Position numbers and translations under genes: made by a program. A model generated the notes under the pieces. It had not been told where the DNA came from and did not search any database. It was given only the letters and a program-made list of their open reading frames with translations. This document shows positions 1 through 7,201 of a stretch of 41,276 nt of DNA, one piece after another. Positions within the stretch are counted from its first letter, which is position 1, and every line of letters starts with the position of its first letter. Source of the DNA: Ruminococcus sp. UBA7013 (GTDB lineage Bacteria > Bacillota > Clostridia > Oscillospirales > Ruminococcaceae); NCBI GenBank assembly GCA_002449585.1, contig DJXD01000125.1, positions 1 through 41,276 on the forward strand, in the 5' to 3' direction.

Positions 1-85
1 TTTTTCAAAACTTTTTCAATTTTTTCTGATCTGTGATCTCATCTCCATGGCTCATGACTCCCGTCCGGCTCACAGCGACTTATTT

Positions 86-114
86 ATTATATCACATTTC
101 AGATCATTTGTCAA
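86..114 (-). promoter_or_regulatory. Strong leftward promoter (second of a tandem set)
   Basis: Read on the minus strand, a perfect TTGACA (114-109) and a perfect TATAAT (91-86) are separated by 17 bp. A/T-rich tracts with short A-runs lie upstream of the -35 box, like UP elements. There is no gene between it and the left edge of the window, so it serves something off the left end. Tandem consensus promoters of this kind usually drive rRNA or tRNA operons in Bacillota; that assignment is inference. Confidence 0.75.
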
Positions 115-185
115 GCCTTTTTTCAAACTTTTTCAAATCTTTTTTCTGATTTGTGGGCTGTGGGCTTTCGTCCGACAGCTTTATT

Positions 186-214
186 ATTATATCACAAAAA
201 TTCCAGTTTGTCAA
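186..214 (-). promoter_or_regulatory. Strong leftward promoter (upstream member of tandem set)
   Basis: The minus strand shows TTGACA (214-209), a 17-bp spacer and TATAAT (191-186). The element lies exactly 100 bp upstream of the matching promoter at 86-114 and shares its spacer end. Both are followed by related A/T-rich blocks (about 120-155 and 1-35). The block at 1-35 implies a third -35 box just outside the window. Confidence 0.75.
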
Positions 215-257
215 GTAAAAGAATTTCCATATTTTTATCAAGAATTTGTGCAAAGCA

Positions 258-295
258 AACAAAAAGGAACGGCATCATTATTCCGTTCCTTAATG
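258..295 (-). terminator. Rho-independent terminator of the Ig-like dockerin gene
   Basis: On the minus strand AGGAACGG pairs with CCGTTCCT across a 10-nt loop and is followed by a T-run. It lies just past the stop codon of the dockerin protein gene ending at 306. Confidence 0.85.
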
Positions 296-305
296 TCAAA
301 AAATT

Positions 306-1748
306 CTAATCAAAATTTGCAATCAGCTTGATAATATATTTCATGATCATAAGCGAATCTGTAGCATCCGGCTTTTCATCATGATTCACATCAGCAGCTT
401 TGAGCTGATCCTCTGACAGATCCGCTTTCCCATAGATTGCCTTATTTACAAGAATCACATCCATGATATTCACTGTTCCATCCTGATTGACATCACCAGG
501 GGTGAAAGCGGAGGTATCCGGTATAACGGTAATCTGATAAATCAGATTTCTGCCATCTTCCAGCATGGCGGCAACGGTTGTTTCACCGGACTTGATAGCA
601 GTCAAGACACCATCAGCCGAAACGCTGGCAATTGTAGGATCAGAAGAAATCCATGTCACAGAACCGGTATAATTTGTAACAGATAGCTGCATTTTCTGGC
701 CTTGCTTGACTTCGGCGGCGAGATTCTGGACTTCCGGGGGATCTGTCACGATGATATTGCATATACAGGAAACATCACCGATCACGGCCGAGATTTCCGC
801 CGTCCCGGTAGAAAGAGCCGTCACAACGCCATTTTCATCAATTTCAACAATTTGAGGATCAGAAACGCTCCAGACGGTTGGGACGCTGACAGCATTCCCA
901 GAATTTTGGGAATATGTCATCAGCTGTTTTTTAGTGCCTGCTGATAGGGAAATTTCTGTTTCAGAAAGATAATAATCATAATTGACTTCGACATTGATAT
1001 TTAATTTTGCTTCTCCGCATGTGGCCGTAATGACAGCAGAGCCATTTCCTATAGAAGTGACAATACCATTTTCAACCGTAGCAACAGACGGATCACTGGA
1101 ACTCCAGAGGATTTCCCCGTCATAATTCAAAGATAATTCTGATTGCTGATGATATTCTGTCATATGAAGTGTTTCAGCGGCAGTCACTGGATCTTGTTTT
1201 TCCGGATTGGCGTTGACGGTCACAGTACAGGAGGCAGAGACATCTCCAGCGGTGGCAGTAATCACAGCAGATCCGGCAGAAATAGCAGTAATCACGCCAT
1301 TTTCATCCACAGTAGCAACAGCAGTATCTGAACTATTCCATTCAGCGATTGGATTCATCTGATTTCCCGTAGCATCAGAATACAGGAAAATTTGCTGCAT
1401 TTCTTGGGCTGTGAGGGTAATTTCCGCATCACTGAGGGTATAATGATAAGATACCTGCACAGGCATCTCTGCACGGCGGTCAGCACTGATGGCATAAATT
1501 ACAGCAGAGCCATTTCCGACAGCTGTCACAGTGCCTTGATCAACGGTGACAACATTGGGATCACTGGAAAGCCAAGTAATTTCCCCTTCATAATTAATAG
1601 AAAGTGTTGCCTGCTGGGAATAATCTGTCAGATAAAGAATTTCTTTTGAGATTTCTGGCGCAGATCCAGCCGCCATGGCAGGAATTGCTGTATAATTGGC
1701 CGTCATCAGGAGCGCAAGCAATGCCCCAGATAATGAATAAGATTTCAA
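306..1748 (-). CDS. Secreted Ig-like (BIG2) repeat protein with C-terminal dockerin
   Basis: This is a predicted secreted, cellulosome-associated protein of about 480 residues. A signal peptide ending in AMAA is followed by roughly five bacterial Ig-like (BIG2-type) repeats of about 75-80 residues, each with the pattern SSDP-x-VATV followed by GxVTAxxxGxAxI. The last 60 residues are a type I dockerin with two calcium-binding loops, DVNQDGTVNIMD and DVNHDEKPDATD; the second lacks the usual Gly. No catalytic domain is visible, so it is probably a structural or adhesive component. An ATG at 1757 abuts the GGAG Shine-Dalgarno with no spacing, so I prefer the in-frame TTG at 1748, nine bases downstream of it. 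The dockerin closely resembles that of the cohesin protein at 10373. Confidence 0.85.
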   Translation of the reverse strand: MKSYSLSGALLALLMTANYTAIPAMAAGSAPEISKEILYLTDYSQQATLSINYEGEITWLSSDPNVVTVDQGTVTAVGNGSAVIYAISADRRAEMPVQVSYHYTLSDAEITLTAQEMQQIFLYSDATGNQMNPIAEWNSSDTAVATVDENGVITAISAGSAVITATAGDVSASCTVTVNANPEKQDPVTAAETLHMTEYHQQSELSLNYDGEILWSSSDPSVATVENGIVTSIGNGSAVITATCGEAKLNINVEVNYDYYLSETEISLSAGTKKQLMTYSQNSGNAVSVPTVWSVSDPQIVEIDENGVVTALSTGTAEISAVIGDVSCICNIIVTDPPEVQNLAAEVKQGQKMQLSVTNYTGSVTWISSDPTIASVSADGVLTAIKSGETTVAAMLEDGRNLIYQITVIPDTSAFTPGDVNQDGTVNIMDVILVNKAIYGKADLSEDQLKAADVNHDEKPDATDSLMIMKYIIKLIANFD

Positions 1749-1796
1749 AAAAAGCATCTCCTTTTTTTAGATTTATCTTGATTGTAACATGTGAAC

Positions 1797-1853
1797 TTTC
1801 CCTCGCCTAAAGAGGTGGGGGCTTCATAAATTGGTATTTCAGTTTCCACCTTT
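1797..1853 (-). mobile_element. Right end of a decayed IS200/IS605-family element
   Basis: Immediately after the tnpB stop, the minus strand carries a short C-rich/G-rich hairpin with the core CCTCTTTAGG followed by CGAGGG, preceded by GAAGCCCCCA. This arrangement is typical of IS1341/IS605-type right ends, where the reRNA (omega RNA) 3' end and the transposition hairpin lie. The family assignment rests on the tnpB remnant beside it. The end abuts the promoter region of the dockerin gene at 1748. Confidence 0.6.
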
Positions 1854-2475
1854 TCAGGCAACCCTTATTCTTACAGGCGTATCCACTTCGCCACTACTGT
1901 ATAGGATTGTTAAGTCCACAACACTACTTTTTTTCATGATATTCAATGCACCGTTAATATCTGCATTGAGCAATGTTCCGTCAGCAGTTCTGTATAATCC
2001 TCGCTGCACTCGTTTTCCGCTGAAACTGTAAAACTTCGGATTGTCTGCATTATAGACAGGAATGATGTCTTTATCCCAAAAAGATGCTTTTGTTGCAATC
2101 CACGCCAAAGCATAATTTTGTCATTCACGAGCTTCGGCGACTTCTGTCAAAAGTTCGCATTCCATGGACACTAAAAATTGAAGTATAACTTTCTTCCTGC
2201 TTTACAAAAACAATACTGTTCAGTTTACAAAGATATTCCAGTTTTGAACGTAGTTTTCCATATGGAATATTTACAAAGTTCTGATTGTTATGCTTGTTCA
2301 TGTTAGAACTACGCTGAAATATTTCATTATAGCCAATGACAAGCGTTTCAATATCATGAGCAATGCAATAATCAATAATTTTCTTTGCAGTTTTACTCAT
2401 ATAGTCACTGACTTATCTGTTCCTTTTGTCAGCTAAGATTTTCTGACGTTTTTTGGATAAATATCCATTTGTCAA
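1854..2475 (-). pseudogene. tnpB: Degenerate tnpB (IS200/IS605-family OrfB), 5'-truncated and interrupted
   Basis: Only the C-terminal half of a TnpB RNA-guided nuclease remains; intact proteins are around 400 residues. Stitching frames together gives YLSKKRQKILADKRNR, an in-frame TAA near 2420, then SDYMSKTAKKIIDYC and VIGYNEIF, up to ESYTS. An 88-bp foreign segment (2091-2178) follows. The protein then resumes exactly at KASFWDKD and runs through FSGKRVQRGLYRT and LNADINGALNI, which holds the last RuvC aspartate. This subtype appears to lack the zinc-ribbon cysteines. The 5' half is missing, with the homology stopping near the terminator of the next gene. It cannot make an active nuclease. 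Confidence 0.85.
2091..2178 (-). repeat. 88-bp interspersed repeat, copy 1 (inside tnpB remnant)
   Basis: This segment matches 8740-8827 with three mismatches (positions 2095, 2167 and 2171); 2096-2166 is identical. Removing it rejoins tnpB precisely between ESYTS and KASF, so it is an insertion. On the minus strand it contains the inverted repeat CGCCGAAGC / GCTTTGGCG around a 19-nt loop, plus a shorter GTTC/GAAC pair that is fully formed only in copy 2. No terminal inverted repeats or clear target duplication are visible. Its identity is unknown; a MITE-like element is the simplest reading. Confidence 0.8.
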
Positions 2476-2506
2476 GAAAAAGACCCCTGTAAAAACAGGG
2501 GTTTCT
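2470..2506 (-). terminator. Terminator of the zinc-ribbon protein gene
   Basis: The perfect inverted repeat ACCCCTG / CAGGGGT (2483-2489 and 2496-2502) is followed on the minus strand by a T-rich run. It sits right after the stop codon at 2509 and marks the point where tnpB homology begins. Confidence 0.9.
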
Positions 2507-2508
2507 GA

Positions 2509-2940
2509 TTAATAATTCTTAATAGTATCAGCACTGAAAAAGCTGTCACTCTCAGTATAATAATCATTCGATTCCAATGAATTCATATCTTCATCATCAA
2601 CTTCCGGCAATCTTGCACCACAAACACCGCAGAATTGAAATTTTTCATTTACTTCTGCATCGCATTTCGGACAGATCTTATAACCCCGGATAGAGTTTAA
2701 TTCAAATCTCATCTGTTTAATTCTGCGTCTTCTCTGGTCAACGTCATCACACAGAGCTTTCAGCACAGCAGGATCTTCATCGGGGTTTTTGTAATACTTT
2801 TTTCCGATGTCAGCAAATACTTCTACAATACGCTCTTCTTCATATAAAATTTTACGCTTGAGGTTATTGACTTCGGAAGCATTTTTTGCTTTATCACTCA
2901 TATCACGGCTTGCACCGGTCAGAACATCCATAAAGCCCAT
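2509..2940 (-). CDS. Small coiled-coil protein with zinc ribbon
   Basis: The protein has 143 residues and unknown function. The N-terminal two thirds are charged and helical (NNLKRKILYEEERIVEVF and a later run of arginines) and probably form a coiled coil. Next comes a zinc ribbon, CPKC-x12-CGVCG, and an acidic tail rich in D, E, S and Y. There is no signal peptide, so it is probably cytoplasmic. A GTG three codons upstream overlaps the Shine-Dalgarno AGGAG, so the ATG at 2940 with 8-nt spacing is preferred. The gene is monocistronic with its own promoter and terminator. Small zinc-ribbon proteins of this layout are common in Clostridia. Confidence 0.75.
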   Translation of the reverse strand: MGFMDVLTGASRDMSDKAKNASEVNNLKRKILYEEERIVEVFADIGKKYYKNPDEDPAVLKALCDDVDQRRRRIKQMRFELNSIRGYKICPKCDAEVNEKFQFCGVCGARLPEVDDEDMNSLESNDYYTESDSFFSADTIKNY

Positions 2941-3008
2941 ATTTCTCACTCCTAAACTGAAATTTCAGATTCTGCATCTCCGGCAGGAATCTATTTTTGA
3001 TTAATTCT

Positions 3009-3037
3009 ATTTTATCACAAATCATAATAGTTGTCAA
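3009..3037 (-). promoter_or_regulatory. Promoter of the zinc-ribbon protein gene
   Basis: The minus strand has TTGACA (3037-3032), a 17-bp spacer and TAAAAT (3014-3009), about 70 bp upstream of the start codon. Confidence 0.75.
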
Positions 3038-3158
3038 GAGATTTTGACAAAATTTTATGATCTGAACAATTTGTCATTTTACGGCAATCAAGATTCACAA
3101 AGGGCTTATGAAAAAAACGTCATTATTTAGGCATTACACCAAAAATGATAACAATTTA

Positions 3159-3187
3159 TTGAAATTTTTCTGGAAATGCATTATAAT
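3159..3187 (+). promoter_or_regulatory. Promoter of the transglutaminase-like dockerin gene
   Basis: TTGAAA (3159-3164) and TATAAT (3182-3187) are separated by 17 bp, 30 bp before the start codon at 3217. Confidence 0.75.
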
Positions 3188-3216
3188 AACAGATAACAAA
3201 CGAAAGGAGTTTATTT

Positions 3217-4587
3217 ATGAAACATTATCTCAGAGCTTTGACCGCCGGAATTTTATCTGCTATGCTGATTCAGGCTGTACCAGCACATGCGTCAGAAACA
3301 ACTCTGCTCCGCCCCTCGGATTATATCTCTTATGATAACATTGGAAATCCTGTTTGCTATGTGGATCATGTATTGCAAAAAGGAAAATTTAGCCTTTCGG
3401 CCAATTATCAGATTGGTGATATTATCGGAGACGGAGAAATTAATTCAAAAGATGCTTCTGCAATTTTAATGGCTGCTACAAAAGCCAGCGTTTCTGGAAA
3501 GAGTGAAGTATTTCAGGCTGTGCTTGGCTATAGCGAAGAACAAGCTATGAAAATTGCAGATATTAACGAAGATGGTTATGTAAATGCTATAGATGCCGCT
3601 ATGCTGTTGTCTTATGCCGCTTCTGCTGGTACGGGTGTCAAGATTCCCATGGGCTTTGGCTGGTATTATGCCGACGAAGATGGCATTTTAAGAAACGGAT
3701 TAATTTTTGATAAAGAAAATCAGAAAGTATATTATGCCGGAGATAATTATCAGCTTGTCACAGGATGGGTCAGTCTTGCCGGACATCAGTATTATTTTGA
3801 TGAAATAGGCGAAGGCGTTCTCAATGGCTGGAAAACAGCTGATGATGGTAAAGAATATTACTTTGCTGATGGCATCAAACAGGAAAACGGCTGGATTACC
3901 ACCGCAGATGGAAAATATTATCTGAACGCTGACGGAACAAAATATACAGGCGTTTTAGAAGAAAATGGCAATGTATATGAATTCGATGCAGATGGCCGCC
4001 TGATTCAGGATGATCCTGTTATTAATTATGATTTCAATATTCCGGATGATATTCGCTCTGCACTGGATAATGCAGAAAGAAACCCTGGTATCCGTCAGAT
4101 TCCGGTTTATGATCGTCAATATCCATCCAAAGGCGAGCCGATTGAATTTACCATCCGGCTTTCTGATAAAGATTATCAGATTATTGAAGCATTCGCCGCT
4201 GAACATTTTACCCCTCAGATGACAATGTCAGAACGGCTCTATGTCACATGGGAATGGATTCACTATAATGTCACTTATGCAAAAAGCTCTTCTCAGTGGA
4301 ATCAGATCGAAAGCCTGTCTTATCCGGATGCAATCTTTAATCATAAACTTGGCCAGTGTGTGCAATATAATGGCGCAATGGCCGCAGTACTCGCCTATTA
4401 TGGCTATGATGTCTACATGGTGAAAGGCTGGACAAATCCGCCTAAGAATACAACTCAGCATTATTGGACGGAAGTGATGCTCAACGGAACACGCTATTAT
4501 GTCGAAACCGGAAACTATGGGAAAAACGGAAGCTATTGGAAATACTTCTTTGAAGATGCCAATAATGTAGATTATACCAGAAAATAA
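3217..4587 (+). CDS. Secreted dockerin / cell-wall-repeat / transglutaminase-like protein
   Basis: This 456-residue protein starts with a signal peptide ending PAHA. An internal dockerin (about residues 66-145) has loops GDGEINSKD and DINEDGYVNAID. Glucan/choline-binding-type repeats follow (about 150-265), including GWYYADEDG, TGWVSLAGHQYYFD and NGWITTADGKYYLN. The C-terminal part is a transglutaminase/protease-fold domain with the presumed nucleophile in GQCVQYN (Cys381) and a His in QHYWTEV (His415). The usual third-residue aspartate is not obvious: the local sequence is VETGNYG. Such proteins may crosslink or cleave proteins at the cell surface; the activity is inference. AAAGGAG lies 7 nt before the ATG. 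Dockerins are normally terminal, so an internal one next to wall repeats is unusual. Confidence 0.85.
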   Translation: MKHYLRALTAGILSAMLIQAVPAHASETTLLRPSDYISYDNIGNPVCYVDHVLQKGKFSLSANYQIGDIIGDGEINSKDASAILMAATKASVSGKSEVFQAVLGYSEEQAMKIADINEDGYVNAIDAAMLLSYAASAGTGVKIPMGFGWYYADEDGILRNGLIFDKENQKVYYAGDNYQLVTGWVSLAGHQYYFDEIGEGVLNGWKTADDGKEYYFADGIKQENGWITTADGKYYLNADGTKYTGVLEENGNVYEFDADGRLIQDDPVINYDFNIPDDIRSALDNAERNPGIRQIPVYDRQYPSKGEPIEFTIRLSDKDYQIIEAFAAEHFTPQMTMSERLYVTWEWIHYNVTYAKSSSQWNQIESLSYPDAIFNHKLGQCVQYNGAMAAVLAYYGYDVYMVKGWTNPPKNTTQHYWTEVMLNGTRYYVETGNYGKNGSYWKYFFEDANNVDYTRK

Positions 4588-4619
4588 AAAAGCCCCCTGT
4601 TGCGCAACAGGGGGTATTT
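4588..4619. terminator. Bidirectional terminator between convergent genes
   Basis: A perfect 11-bp inverted repeat, CCCCCTGTTGC / GCAACAGGGGG, has A-runs on the left and T-runs on the right. It can stop both the rightward gene ending at 4587 and the leftward gene ending at 4621. Confidence 0.9.
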
Positions 4620-4620
4620 T

Positions 4621-5745
4621 TCAGGCAGATTCCTGAATAATATACATGACAGCGGACGCAATATGACAGAAAAATACCAGCATCAGAACGGGCGCAGTCA
4701 AAGCAATTCTAATTCCTCTTTCGGCCTGTTCAGGTGTTGACCGGGGAAACCGTTCCCGTACCGCCATACGAATCAGCAGAATCAGCCCGGCGATGACCAT
4801 GAGCATATAAAACACATTGAAAATATCGCCTGCCAGCTCCCAATGATAATTATCACAGAGATCAAAAAATTCTGCACAGCCATTTACTGCCATATGTGCA
4901 ATCATAGACGGGATCAGGGAATTATGCTTGATTGTAATATATCCGAAAAAGCATCCTGCCGCAAACGCTAGTATAAACTGCGCAATATTTTCATGCCAGA
5001 TTCCGAAAAAAAAGGCACTCAGAATAATCCCGAATCGCTGACCGCTCCGACAGAAATTTTTCATCACAAACCCTCGGACTAATAATTCTTCCGTAATGGG
5101 TGCAACAATAACACTATAAATAATACTTATGATCACAGATTTAATATCTTGTGAAGGACTCAGATCTGGTTGATAGGCACTCACGCCCACGCCTTCTAAT
5201 AAATCTGTAATCCATACAGACAAATACCCTGTTGCTGTCTGAATCAACAAAGCAATGGCAATATACTGCAAAGCAAGCCCAGGTGTAAAATTCTTTGTTT
5301 GAAACAGCGTTGAAATTGGTATTTTTGTAGCTTTGCATCCCAGCCAGACCACCAACAGACTGCATGGCGCAATTGCCAGCATCGTAATCACCATATACGA
5401 AGACGTATTTTCAAAATAATCCATCACTAATTTATCATAATTCACAGGAAGCTCTCCGCCGGAAGCGATCGTATCTATCATCCTCTGTAATAAAATATAA
5501 CCTTCCATCAGAAAAAATGCCAATAGATTCATCAAAATAAAATGCATCAGCAGAAAGCCACCAACAATATTTTCATATTTTCGGATATTCTGCCTTTCAC
5601 GCACATTGGGAAACAGAGGAATCTGACAGCCTTCTATCCGGATCTGCGGCACAATTTCGCCGTAATCAGAATTATACTCTCGGAATTCCGTTTCATTCCG
5701 GAACGGATTTTTCGGGTCAATCATGCCCGTTTCTTCTTCATACAT
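4621..5745 (-). CDS. CPBP-family intramembrane metalloprotease
   Basis: This is a 374-residue multi-pass membrane protein of the CPBP (CAAX protease / bacteriocin-processing, formerly Abi) family. The three hallmark motifs are present: EELLVRG (Glu219-Glu220, Arg224), FGIWH (Phe247, His251) and HMAVN (His284, Asn288). The first ~60 residues are cytosolic and include a proline-rich stretch; about eight hydrophobic segments follow. The reading frame stays open 59 codons further upstream, but AAAGGG before the ATG at 5745 and a promoter inside the longer version fix the start. The substrate is unknown. Family members act in prenyl-protein processing, signalling or bacteriocin self-immunity, and nothing nearby points to a particular one. 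Confidence 0.9.
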   Translation of the reverse strand: MYEEETGMIDPKNPFRNETEFREYNSDYGEIVPQIRIEGCQIPLFPNVRERQNIRKYENIVGGFLLMHFILMNLLAFFLMEGYILLQRMIDTIASGGELPVNYDKLVMDYFENTSSYMVITMLAIAPCSLLVVWLGCKATKIPISTLFQTKNFTPGLALQYIAIALLIQTATGYLSVWITDLLEGVGVSAYQPDLSPSQDIKSVIISIIYSVIVAPITEELLVRGFVMKNFCRSGQRFGIILSAFFFGIWHENIAQFILAFAAGCFFGYITIKHNSLIPSMIAHMAVNGCAEFFDLCDNYHWELAGDIFNVFYMLMVIAGLILLIRMAVRERFPRSTPEQAERGIRIALTAPVLMLVFFCHIASAVMYIIQESA

Positions 5746-5773
5746 GTAATCACCCTTTCTTTGACTTATTTTT

Positions 5774-5802
5774 ATAATAACACAAATTCCGCATTTTGTA
5801 AA
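5774..5802 (-). promoter_or_regulatory. Promoter of the CPBP protease gene
   Basis: The minus strand has TTTACA (5802-5797), a 17-bp spacer and TATTAT (5779-5774), 28 bp upstream of the chosen ATG. Its position supports the shorter reading of the gene. Confidence 0.6.
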
Positions 5803-5841
5803 CAGGTTTCTGAAAATTTTTTCAGAACTGACAAAAAAATA

Positions 5842-5870
5842 TAGACAAAACCGTGAAAATATGTTATAAT
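5842..5870 (+). promoter_or_regulatory. Promoter of the Nudix hydrolase gene
   Basis: TAGACA (5842-5847), 17 bp, then TATAAT (5865-5870) preceded by TGT (a base shifted extended -10). It lies 50 bp before the start at 5921. Confidence 0.7.
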
Positions 5871-5920
5871 ATTTGTAAGCACTTTTTACAAATCCTATTT
5901 TAGAAAGGAGTCTTTTTTTC

Positions 5921-6343
5921 ATGCGGCATGAGAAGTCCTGCGGCGCAATTGTCTACCGCAGATTTCACGGAAACATTGAAATTCTTCTGATCCGGCATCT
6001 GAACAGCGGCCACTGGTCATTTCCTAAGGGACATATGGAATCTGGTGAAACAGAAATGGAAACCGCTGTCCGGGAAGTACGGGAGGAAACTTCCATTGAT
6101 GTCCGGATTGATCCGACTTTCCGGGAAACTGTTTCTTATTCGCCGAAGCGTGATACCCAGAAAATTGTTGTCTATTTCATCGGCTTTGCCAGGAATTATA
6201 ATTTCACGCCTCAGGCAGGGGAAATTTCAGAAGTTCGCTGGGTAGATATTGGCTATGCCTCCCGGATTCTGACTTATGAAAACGACAGAAATATTGTCAT
6301 AAAAGCCAAAAATGCCATAAAAAGCGGCAGTGTCTTTTTCTGA
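5921..6343 (+). CDS. Nudix hydrolase (Ap4A hydrolase-like)
   Basis: This 140-residue single-domain Nudix protein has a full Nudix box, G37-x5-E-x7-REVREE-T-S-I, which binds Mg2+ and hydrolyses nucleoside diphosphates linked to another group. The N-terminus (KSCGAIVYRR) and the segment GHWSFPKGHMESGE resemble bis(5'-nucleosyl)-tetraphosphatase-type members such as the bacterial NudA/YjhB-like group; the exact substrate cannot be read from sequence. A strong AAAGGAG precedes the ATG by 10 nt. The gene stands alone, with its own promoter and a terminator that overlaps its stop codon. Confidence 0.9.
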   Translation: MRHEKSCGAIVYRRFHGNIEILLIRHLNSGHWSFPKGHMESGETEMETAVREVREETSIDVRIDPTFRETVSYSPKRDTQKIVVYFIGFARNYNFTPQAGEISEVRWVDIGYASRILTYENDRNIVIKAKNAIKSGSVFF

Positions 6344-6358
6344 GACACTGCCGTTTTC
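6323..6358 (+). terminator. Terminator of the Nudix gene
   Basis: The inverted repeat CGGCAGTGTCT / AGACACTGCCG (6325-6335, 6343-6353) is followed by TTTT. The Nudix stop codon lies inside the loop, so the last codons form the left arm. Confidence 0.85.
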
Positions 6359-6362
6359 CTGA

Positions 6363-7097
6363 TCAGAGATCATATCCTTCTGCACGGAGACGGTCAATCA
6401 GTTCGCCGAGAATCTGTGCATTCGTTGCGGAAACAGAGTGCAGAAGAAGAATCTCTCCGCCATGTGCGGCATTAACCAGCTTTTCGAGAGACTGTGCCGG
6501 ATCGGGCTGTTTATCTGTCAGCCAATCCACATGTGCACCGCTCCAAAAGATCGTTTTATAGCCAAGAGACTGCGCTATTTGTAAGGCCTGTTCAGAATAT
6601 TCTCCGCACGGGCAGCGGAAATACTGCATTTCATAATCATAATTCTGCATGACATATTCATGCAAACTCATCAATTCTTTACGGGCTTCTGTAGCATTCA
6701 AAAGCGGCAGACTGGCATGTGTCATTCCATGATTGCCGATCATATGCCCCTCTGCTATCATACGCCGGACAAGATCAGATTCTTTTTTTGCATAATCGCC
6801 TGTCAGGAAAAAGACAGCTGTAACATTCTTTTCTTTGAGCGTATCCAAAATCTGAGCCGTATATCCATTTTCATAGCCTTGATCAAAAGTGATGATAATT
6901 CTATTTCTGTCTGGTGTTGTGGCATAGGCATCATATTTTCCATACTGTGCATCAAAATCAAGCGCACCGATGGGGATATTTTCAGCATTGACCTGTGTTC
7001 CCTGTCCATAACCGATGGCATTCCCGGCAGCATAAACCGGGAGACTTCCGGCGGTCAGCAGGATACCGGACAGCAGGCCGGCAAGCATTTTTTTCAT
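6363..7097 (-). CDS. pdaA: Polysaccharide deacetylase, PdaA-like (spore cortex type)
   Basis: This 244-residue exported protein has a signal peptide ending VYAA and a NodB deacetylase domain. The segment TFDQGYENGY (70-79) matches the PdaA subfamily, which has N or Q where most NodB enzymes have the catalytic-base Asp. The metal-site histidines are in GNHGMTH (His123, His127), and RCPCG (161-165) stands for the usual RPPxG. PdaA de-N-acetylates muramic acid on the way to muramic-delta-lactam in spore cortex. An in-frame GTG at 7112 exists, but the ATG at 7097 gives a standard signal peptide; its Shine-Dalgarno is weak. Upstream lies a sigma-G-like promoter, fitting forespore expression. The family is clear, the spore role less so. 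Confidence 0.8.
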   Translation of the reverse strand: MKKMLAGLLSGILLTAGSLPVYAAGNAIGYGQGTQVNAENIPIGALDFDAQYGKYDAYATTPDRNRIIITFDQGYENGYTAQILDTLKEKNVTAVFFLTGDYAKKESDLVRRMIAEGHMIGNHGMTHASLPLLNATEARKELMSLHEYVMQNYDYEMQYFRCPCGEYSEQALQIAQSLGYKTIFWSGAHVDWLTDKQPDPAQSLEKLVNAAHGGEILLLHSVSATNAQILGELIDRLRAEGYDL

Positions 7098-7146
7098 GTT
7101 GAAAAATCTCACTTTCTGAAAAATGTCCGCAAATCTGCGGCAGGGT

Positions 7147-7175
7147 TAGTATATGCCGGACGGGCAGAAATATGC
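7147..7175 (-). promoter_or_regulatory. Sigma-G-like promoter upstream of pdaA-like gene
   Basis: The minus strand shows GCATA (7175-7171), a 17-bp spacer and TATACTA (7153-7147). The Bacillus sigma-G consensus is roughly GHATR-18-CATWHTA, so this is one base and 1 bp of spacing away. No vegetative promoter is evident here. This is inference by eye. Confidence 0.4.
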
Positions 7176-7201
7176 CCCATGCAGAGCACAGGGCATAAAA
7201 A

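Noticed and set aside
47..331. Small plus-strand open frame at the left edge
   Set aside because: It runs antisense through two consensus promoters and a terminator and has Phe/Leu-rich low-complexity composition from A/T tracts.
2091..2178. The 88-bp insertion as a self-splicing intron
   Set aside because: It is far too short for a group I or II intron and shows none of their conserved core; the surrounding tnpB is already dead because of an upstream stop and a 5' truncation.
5745..5922. Extended N-terminus for the CPBP protease from an upstream ATG
   Set aside because: The extra 59 codons cover the promoter and are unlike the family; the ATG at 5745 has a Shine-Dalgarno.
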